DNA from: Campylobacterales bacterium
GTDB lineage: Bacteria > Campylobacterota > Campylobacteria > Campylobacterales > QNZT01
Direction of reading: 5' to 3'
DNA: 8,738 bases
Assembly: GCA_026985685.1 (NCBI GenBank)
Contig: JALSQA010000331.1
Location: forward strand, 1 to 8,738
Part shown: positions 4,891 to 8,738 of the stretch, piece by piece
Position numbering within the stretch: position 1 is the first letter of the stretch
How the letters are laid out: each line of letters opens with the position of its first letter
Made by a program: the position numbers and the translations under genes
The notes under the pieces: generated by a model
Databases searched by the model: none
What the model saw: only the letters and a program-made list of their open reading frames with translations
What the model was told of the DNA's origin: nothing

Positions 4891-6143
4891 ACTTCAACCT
4901 TTTTATTGAATCCTTCAAAAAGACAAGAGATTAGAAAGTCGCTGCTTGCTATCTTTAGATCATCAGGAACTTCCTGACCAGTAGAAAAATAACTGACAGG
5001 TTTTTGAGTATCATATATAAGCGAAAATATATTACCAAAACCTGAAGTTTCATCAAACTTAGTAAAGATTAAAGTATCAAGATTTAAAAATGAAAAACTA
5101 TCATAGGCATCTTGTAGGTCTTGATATTTTGCAGAAGCAGATACTACAAGATTTACATGAATTTCATGATGGCTATTTTGTAAAAATGAAGCAAGTTTTT
5201 CTATTTTTTCTTTATCGTGTTGCGAGCTTCCCACTGTGTCGATTAAGATAATATCACAATAAGAGAGATTGTCTAATGCACGTTTGAAATCTTCTTCATC
5301 GATGACATCTTCAAAAGGGAGTTTCATCATTTGTGCATATTGGAAAAGTTGTTCAACTGCTCCGATTCTATATGTGTCTAGTGTAATAACTCCCACCTTA
5401 TAACGATAACTCAAAAGTGCATAACGTGCAGCTAGTTTTGCTAATGTTGTTGTTTTGCCTACACCTGTTGGACCTACTAGCATCATGATCTTTTGTCCAC
5501 CTTTTGGGATCTCTTTTTCGATGCGTACAGGTATGAGTTTTTTTAACAAAACTTGAAAATATCGCTTTATTGTTGTCGAATTTTGACGCATATGTACAGG
5601 CATGTGGTTTAGTGTTTCAGCCAAAATAGATTTGATATGTTTTTCATCCATACCACTTTTTTTCGCAATCTTGTAAATTTCAGCAAATTCTGGTGGGATA
5701 TCAAGGTGTTCTCTCGTGGCAGATTTTTCTTCCCACATCATGGTCTGGAGGATTTTGATTTTATCAGTGAGTTGGGCTATATCGCTTTTGAGGGCTTGAA
5801 ATTCATCTTCTTTTCCCTCTTTTGCAATTTGTTCTAAACTATTTTGTGCGATTGTGACCTGTTCAGGGTCTGTATTTAGTTTAGCAAGCTGTTGGGCTGT
5901 TTTGGAAATATTAAGTAAGATATCATCATCAAATGTTGGTTTTTTGGGAATAGGTTTAGCTTGTGTATTGTTTGTATTTGTTACTTTTTTTACGGCAACT
6001 ACTACTTCATATAAACCTTCATCGCTTAAAGATTTTTTGCGGATTTGTTTTGTGCTGACAACAAGTGCTTCTTCACCGCATGCCTTCTGGGCTTTTTTGA
6101 GTGCCATTGCGGGAGTAGGTGCGGTAAATGTATAGAGTTTCAT
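4887..6143 (-). CDS. flhF: FlhF, SRP-type GTPase for flagellar placement
   Basis: FlhF is the third SRP-family GTPase (with Ffh and FtsY); it directs polar flagellar assembly and, in Helicobacter and Campylobacter, is needed for flagellar gene expression. The 418 residues comprise a basic N-terminal B domain (1 to about 140, beginning KLYTFTAPTPAMALKKAQ), an N domain (about 145–215) and a G domain: P-loop GPTGVGKTTT (224–233), LDTYRIGAVEQL (255–266), G3 DTVGSSQHD (302–310), TKFDET (361–366) and STGQEVPDDL (387–396). Ser stands at the position that is Arg in the DTAGR of Ffh/FtsY. The ATG overlaps the folK stop as ATGA and has AAGAAGG about 5 nt upstream. The stop overlaps the flhG GTG, coupling the two partners. 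Confidence 0.95.
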   Translation of the reverse strand: MKLYTFTAPTPAMALKKAQKACGEEALVVSTKQIRKKSLSDEGLYEVVVAVKKVTNTNNTQAKPIPKKPTFDDDILLNISKTAQQLAKLNTDPEQVTIAQNSLEQIAKEGKEDEFQALKSDIAQLTDKIKILQTMMWEEKSATREHLDIPPEFAEIYKIAKKSGMDEKHIKSILAETLNHMPVHMRQNSTTIKRYFQVLLKKLIPVRIEKEIPKGGQKIMMLVGPTGVGKTTTLAKLAARYALLSYRYKVGVITLDTYRIGAVEQLFQYAQMMKLPFEDVIDEEDFKRALDNLSYCDIILIDTVGSSQHDKEKIEKLASFLQNSHHEIHVNLVVSASAKYQDLQDAYDSFSFLNLDTLIFTKFDETSGFGNIFSLIYDTQKPVSYFSTGQEVPDDLKIASSDFLISCLFEGFNKKVEV

Positions 6144-6631
6144 AACAACCTTCTTTTTAGATAAGATAACGGAATAAGTACGGATTCTCGTTGGTGGTAT
6201 TTTGGATGAGGAATAACCAAGTGCCTCTTATTAATGGCTATTTTATCAAAAAATAATATATCAATGTCTAAAGTTCTAGGACTATTTTTAAAAGCTCTTT
6301 TTCTTTTAAAGATATGCTCTGTACGCAAAGCAAAACGTAAGATTTTATCTGGATTTAGGTTTGTTTTTATAGTGATTATGGCATTGAAAAAATCGTCTTG
6401 ATTCAAGTAACCAAAGGGAGGATTTTTGAGTATTGGGGATGTTTCTATGATATCAACTAAATTATTTTTTTGAAGATAATAAAAAAGTTTTTCAAATCGT
6501 CGTCTTACAGATGGTATATTTCCACCTATTCCTAGTATGACTGTGTGTTTTTTATTAGATTTTTTTGGGTTTAGATATGGGTAATGTTTATCAAAATAGA
6601 GTGTTAAATCTTTACTTAGTCTTTTTCGCAC
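6140..6631 (-). CDS. folK: FolK, 6-hydroxymethyl-dihydropterin pyrophosphokinase (HPPK)
   Basis: HPPK transfers pyrophosphate from ATP to 6-hydroxymethyl-7,8-dihydropterin in folate synthesis (cytoplasm). Motifs in the 163 residues are LGIGGN (33–38), TSP (64–66), YLNQDDFFNAI (75–85), KRAFKNSPRTLDIDILFFD (111–129) with the metal-binding D122 and D124 and nucleotide-binding arginines, and IPHPKYHQRESVLIPL (140–155). The fold normally starts at the IGGN strand, so about 28 basic residues are an N-terminal extension. The GTG start is nevertheless forced: the peptidase stop TAA lies in the same frame one codon upstream, and no ATG, GTG or TTG occurs before the conserved core. The Shine-Dalgarno is weak, so reinitiation after the peptidase gene is likely. 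Its end overlaps flhF (ATGA). Confidence 0.93.
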   Translation of the reverse strand: MRKRLSKDLTLYFDKHYPYLNPKKSNKKHTVILGIGGNIPSVRRRFEKLFYYLQKNNLVDIIETSPILKNPPFGYLNQDDFFNAIITIKTNLNPDKILRFALRTEHIFKRKRAFKNSPRTLDIDILFFDKIAINKRHLVIPHPKYHQRESVLIPLSYLKRRLL

Positions 6632-6634
6632 GTT

Positions 6635-7660
6635 TTAGATGACAACTGCTCTTGTAGGTGCTATTCGTACCATATCTTCTATCCTTACACCAAACTCTCC
6701 TGGTAGATAGATACCTGGTTCTATAGTAAAGATCATATTTTCTTCGATGATGGTTTCAGATTTGGCTGATATGATGGGTAGTTCATGTATATCAAGTCCC
6801 ACGCCATGACCTGTAGAGTGTATAAAATATTTTCCAAATCCAGCTTTTTCGATTACTTCTCTTGCTGCTTTATCTATCTGGTTTGCTTTGACACCTGGCT
6901 TTGCTGCTTTGATAGCTTTCTCATTTGCTTTTAAAACAGTATCATAAATTTTTTGGCGTTTTGATGATAGAAAAAATTGATTTTTTTTATCAAAAGAGAT
7001 ATCCTGGGAGTATTCAGTAACTCTGGTTCTATCAGAGCAGTAACGTTGGTATTTTAATCCTGCATCTACTAAAATCAGTGATCCAAATTTTAAGGTATGA
7101 TCTGTCGGCAGGGCATGAGGTTTGGCTGCATTTTCATTGATAGCTACGATAGGTTCAAAACTTGGGTTAAATTCACCAAAATTCTGCATAGCATTATTAC
7201 ACTCAAAAAAGAGACGTTTTTCTGTTTGATTGAGACCTTTTAGTTTTAAGTATTGTGCAAAACGTTCAAATGCTTCAGCCCCAAGCTTAGCTGCTTGTCT
7301 GATAAGCTTGATCTCTTTGTTAGTTTTGATTATACGTTTTTGCTGTGAAAAATTAGGTGCTGATTCAAAGTAAGTATATTTTGATTCTTTAAGTTTTTCA
7401 AAATCAGCAATAGTAAAATCATTTGGATCATAGTGAAGTTTTCTGATCTTATGCTTTTGTAAAAGGGTAGCAGCAGATTTTAAAACATCACGCTCCTCGA
7501 CAATCTCTACACCTTTGATTGTTTCTTTGGCTTCAGTAGTATAACGTGCATCGGTGATGAAAAATTTATCACCACCAAATTTTAAAAATATAGCATTGTC
7601 ACATGAAAAGCCACACTCATAATAGATGGCATTTTCATCTTTGAGAATGTAATTTGTCAC
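6635..7660 (-). CDS. M24 family Xaa-Pro peptidase (aminopeptidase P / prolidase, PepP/PepQ-like)
   Basis: This cytoplasmic metallopeptidase would remove residues preceding proline from peptides. The 341 residues have a creatinase-like N-domain (1 to about 110) and a pita-bread M24 catalytic domain with all five metal ligands: D199 (LILVDAG), D210 (YCSDRTR), H285 (HSTGHGVGLDIHE), E314 (FTIEPGIY) and E328 (VRIEDMV). H292 is the expected additional active-site histidine. The size fits short bacterial PepQ/PepP proteins; aminopeptidase P versus prolidase cannot be decided from sequence alone. The GTG start lies 5 nt after the aroQ stop and has no clear Shine-Dalgarno, so coupling to aroQ is likely. 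The stop is 3 nt before folK. From memory this is the H. pylori HP1037 position. Confidence 0.9.
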   Translation of the reverse strand: MTNYILKDENAIYYECGFSCDNAIFLKFGGDKFFITDARYTTEAKETIKGVEIVEERDVLKSAATLLQKHKIRKLHYDPNDFTIADFEKLKESKYTYFESAPNFSQQKRIIKTNKEIKLIRQAAKLGAEAFERFAQYLKLKGLNQTEKRLFFECNNAMQNFGEFNPSFEPIVAINENAAKPHALPTDHTLKFGSLILVDAGLKYQRYCSDRTRVTEYSQDISFDKKNQFFLSSKRQKIYDTVLKANEKAIKAAKPGVKANQIDKAAREVIEKAGFGKYFIHSTGHGVGLDIHELPIISAKSETIIEENMIFTIEPGIYLPGEFGVRIEDMVRIAPTRAVVI

Positions 7661-7665
7661 TATTA

Positions 7666-8160
7666 TTAGTCAGCTTTAGGTTGCTGGCTTTGTTGCTGAG
7701 CTGCCTGAGCATCTTGCATAGCTTTGATTTCGCTCAATATCTGAACCATACTTACCATTGCGAGGTGGTAGCTAAAAGGACCAAATCCAGCGATTTGACC
7801 AGAACATACAGGTGCGATAAGGCTATTGTGTCTGAACTCTTCTCTTGCGTAAATATTTGAGATATGTACTTCTATAGTAGGTAGCTGCACTGCTTTAATA
7901 GCATCACGAATTGCGATAGAAGTGTGTGTATATGCTGCTGGGTTTATGATGATACCCTGAGCATCACCCATACACTCTTGTATCTTGTCTACGATTTCAC
8001 CCTCAAGGTTTGACTGGTAAAATTCGATCTCTATATTGCTTTGTTTTGCATACGCTTCCATTTGAGCATGAATATCTTCTAGTTTCATCGGACCGTAAAT
8101 ATTTTGTTCTCTAAGTCCTAACATATTAAGGTTTGGTCCTTGAATTACAACAACTTTCAT
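7666..8160 (-). CDS. aroQ: AroQ, type II 3-dehydroquinate dehydratase
   Basis: The enzyme converts 3-dehydroquinate to 3-dehydroshikimate, the third step of the shikimate pathway, as a dodecamer in the cytoplasm. The 164 residues show QGPNLNMLGLRE (7–18) with lid-loop R17 and catalytic Y22 (IYG), NPAAYTHTSIAIRDA (73–87), EVHISN (97–102) with the catalytic histidine H99, and EEFRHNS (107–113). Everything needed is present. After the core a tail of about 18 residues (from about 147) is rich in Gln and Ala and looks disordered; it is not part of the type II fold. AAAAGGA lies about 5 nt before the ATG. It is the first gene of the operon that runs to flhG. Confidence 0.95.
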   Translation of the reverse strand: MKVVVIQGPNLNMLGLREQNIYGPMKLEDIHAQMEAYAKQSNIEIEFYQSNLEGEIVDKIQECMGDAQGIIINPAAYTHTSIAIRDAIKAVQLPTIEVHISNIYAREEFRHNSLIAPVCSGQIAGFGPFSYHLAMVSMVQILSEIKAMQDAQAAQQQSQQPKAD

Positions 8161-8225
8161 CTTTTTCCTTTTAAATCTTTTAATGTCATAATATTGTAGC
8201 TAATTTGCCCTAAAGGATTTATACT
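8161..8225. promoter_or_regulatory. Divergent promoter region between aroQ and mqnF
   Basis: This 65-bp spacer must start both the leftward aroQ–flhG operon and the rightward mqnF gene. On the minus strand TACAAT (8193–8198) is a good −10, with a leader of about 25 nt to aroQ. On the plus strand CATAAT (8187–8192) would give a similar leader to mqnF, whose ribosome site AAAGGA (8212–8217) lies 8 nt before ATG. Neither has a clear −35. The two −10 boxes are adjacent, so the polymerases would compete. I see no sigma-54 type site. Confidence 0.4.
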
Positions 8226-8738
8226 ATGACTATTATACGTGCTGATTATATATTTGTGATGAATGAAGATTTTGAGATTAAACGTGATTTTGCTGTCGCT
8301 TTTGATAAAAAAATAATTGCTATAAATCATGCAGATCTTTTACGTGACAAATACCCACAGGCACTTTTTATAGATGCTGGGAAAAATTCTCTTTTGATGC
8401 CTGGACTTATCAATCCTCATGTTCATCTGGAATTTTCTGCTAATAAAACTTCCCTTGTATATGGTGATTTTATTATGTGGCTAAAAAGTGTGATATCTAA
8501 GAGAGAAGATTTATTGCAAGAGTGTCAAGAGATTTGCATAAAAAAAGCTATTGATAGTATGTTACAAAGCGGTACTACAACTATTGGTGCTGTTAGTAGT
8601 TTTGGTATAGATTTAAAACCATGTGTATATAGTAAAATTAATGTTGTATATTTCAATGAAGTACTAGGATCAAATCCTGCTATGGTAGATGCTTTGTATG
8701 AAAATTTTCAAGCTAGACTTTATGAGAGTATTTCATTA
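8226..8738 (+). CDS. mqnF: Aminofutalosine deaminase family amidohydrolase (partial, cut by window end)
   Basis: The first 171 residues of an amidohydrolase-superfamily protein are visible; the frame is still open at the right edge. The N-terminal beta domain leads to LLMPGLINPHVHLEFSANK (56–74), with the metal-binding HxH (H65, H67). It continues into GDFIMWLKSVISKRE (80–94) and SGTTTIGAVSSFG (115–127), typical of the ATZ/TRZ-like deaminases called chlorohydrolases in older annotations. In Campylobacterota this subgroup deaminates 6-aminodeoxyfutalosine (MqnF/MqnX) in the futalosine route to menaquinone, the main respiratory quinone. From memory a homologue sits beside aroQ in C. jejuni (Cj0067). 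Later metal ligands are outside the window, so activity cannot be checked. The ATG has AAAGGA at 8 nt. Confidence 0.78.
   Translation, partial: MTIIRADYIFVMNEDFEIKRDFAVAFDKKIIAINHADLLRDKYPQALFIDAGKNSLLMPGLINPHVHLEFSANKTSLVYGDFIMWLKSVISKREDLLQECQEICIKKAIDSMLQSGTTTIGAVSSFGIDLKPCVYSKINVVYFNEVLGSNPAMVDALYENFQARLYESISL

Noticed and set aside
5854..6135. Plus-strand 93-codon hydrophobic frame opposite flhF
   Set aside because: The apparent membrane-like composition is the complement of the Lys/Ala-rich FlhF B domain; no ribosome site supports it. The same holds for the plus frames at 4343, 5637 and 7654.
1..8738. CRISPR array, tRNA or rRNA gene
   Set aside because: No regularly spaced repeats, cloverleaf-like segment or conserved rRNA sequence was seen; the intergenic stretches are all under about 155 bp.

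Overview
The window looks like a chromosomal piece of an AT-rich Campylobacterota (Epsilonproteobacteria) genome. The right half, read on the minus strand, is aroQ – M24 Xaa-Pro peptidase – folK – flhF – flhG. From memory this is the gene order of Helicobacter pylori HP1038–HP1034, and Campylobacter jejuni has a similar block (Cj0066c to Cj0063c). A divergent aminofutalosine deaminase gene (futalosine menaquinone pathway, like Cj0067) lies beyond aroQ and is cut by the right edge. The genus cannot be fixed from the sequence; a free-living, flagellated Sulfurimonas/Sulfurovum-like relative is a guess.

Layout, left to right. 1–115: probable end of a mobile element, with two stem-loops and the last 19 codons of an ORF. 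114–1582 (minus): a mcrC gene followed, with ATGA overlap, by a fragment of mcrB that keeps only the N-terminal methylcytosine-binding domain and stops at the stem-loop. 1583–1710: a divergent promoter region. 1711–2247 (plus): a Uma2-family (DUF820) PD-(D/E)xK protein. 2248–2400: two small inverted repeats, then a promoter and a perfect 16-bp palindrome. 2401–3779 (plus): a hipBA toxin–antitoxin pair. 3784–3993 (minus): a 69-residue protein at the end of the flagellar-regulator operon, convergent with hipA and only 4 bp from it. 4009–8160 (minus): flhG, flhF, folK, peptidase and aroQ, nearly all touching or overlapping. 8161–8225: a divergent promoter region. 8226–8738 (plus): partial mqnF.

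The right half is conserved core: FlhF (SRP-type GTPase) and FlhG (MinD-type ATPase) set flagellar position and number, and the three upstream genes serve folate, peptide and shikimate metabolism. In relatives the operon continues past flhG to fliA, fliM and fliY. Here it ends at the 69-residue gene and meets a defence/toxin cluster (hipBA, Uma2, McrBC remnant). The simplest reading is that accessory DNA has entered or rearranged the flagellar operon just after flhG, and that its McrBC system was later broken by a transposable element. I see no wholly new system. The points most worth checking are the reversed and truncated mcrC–mcrB pair, the hipBA operator, the small sigma-region-4-like protein, and the position of the island boundary.
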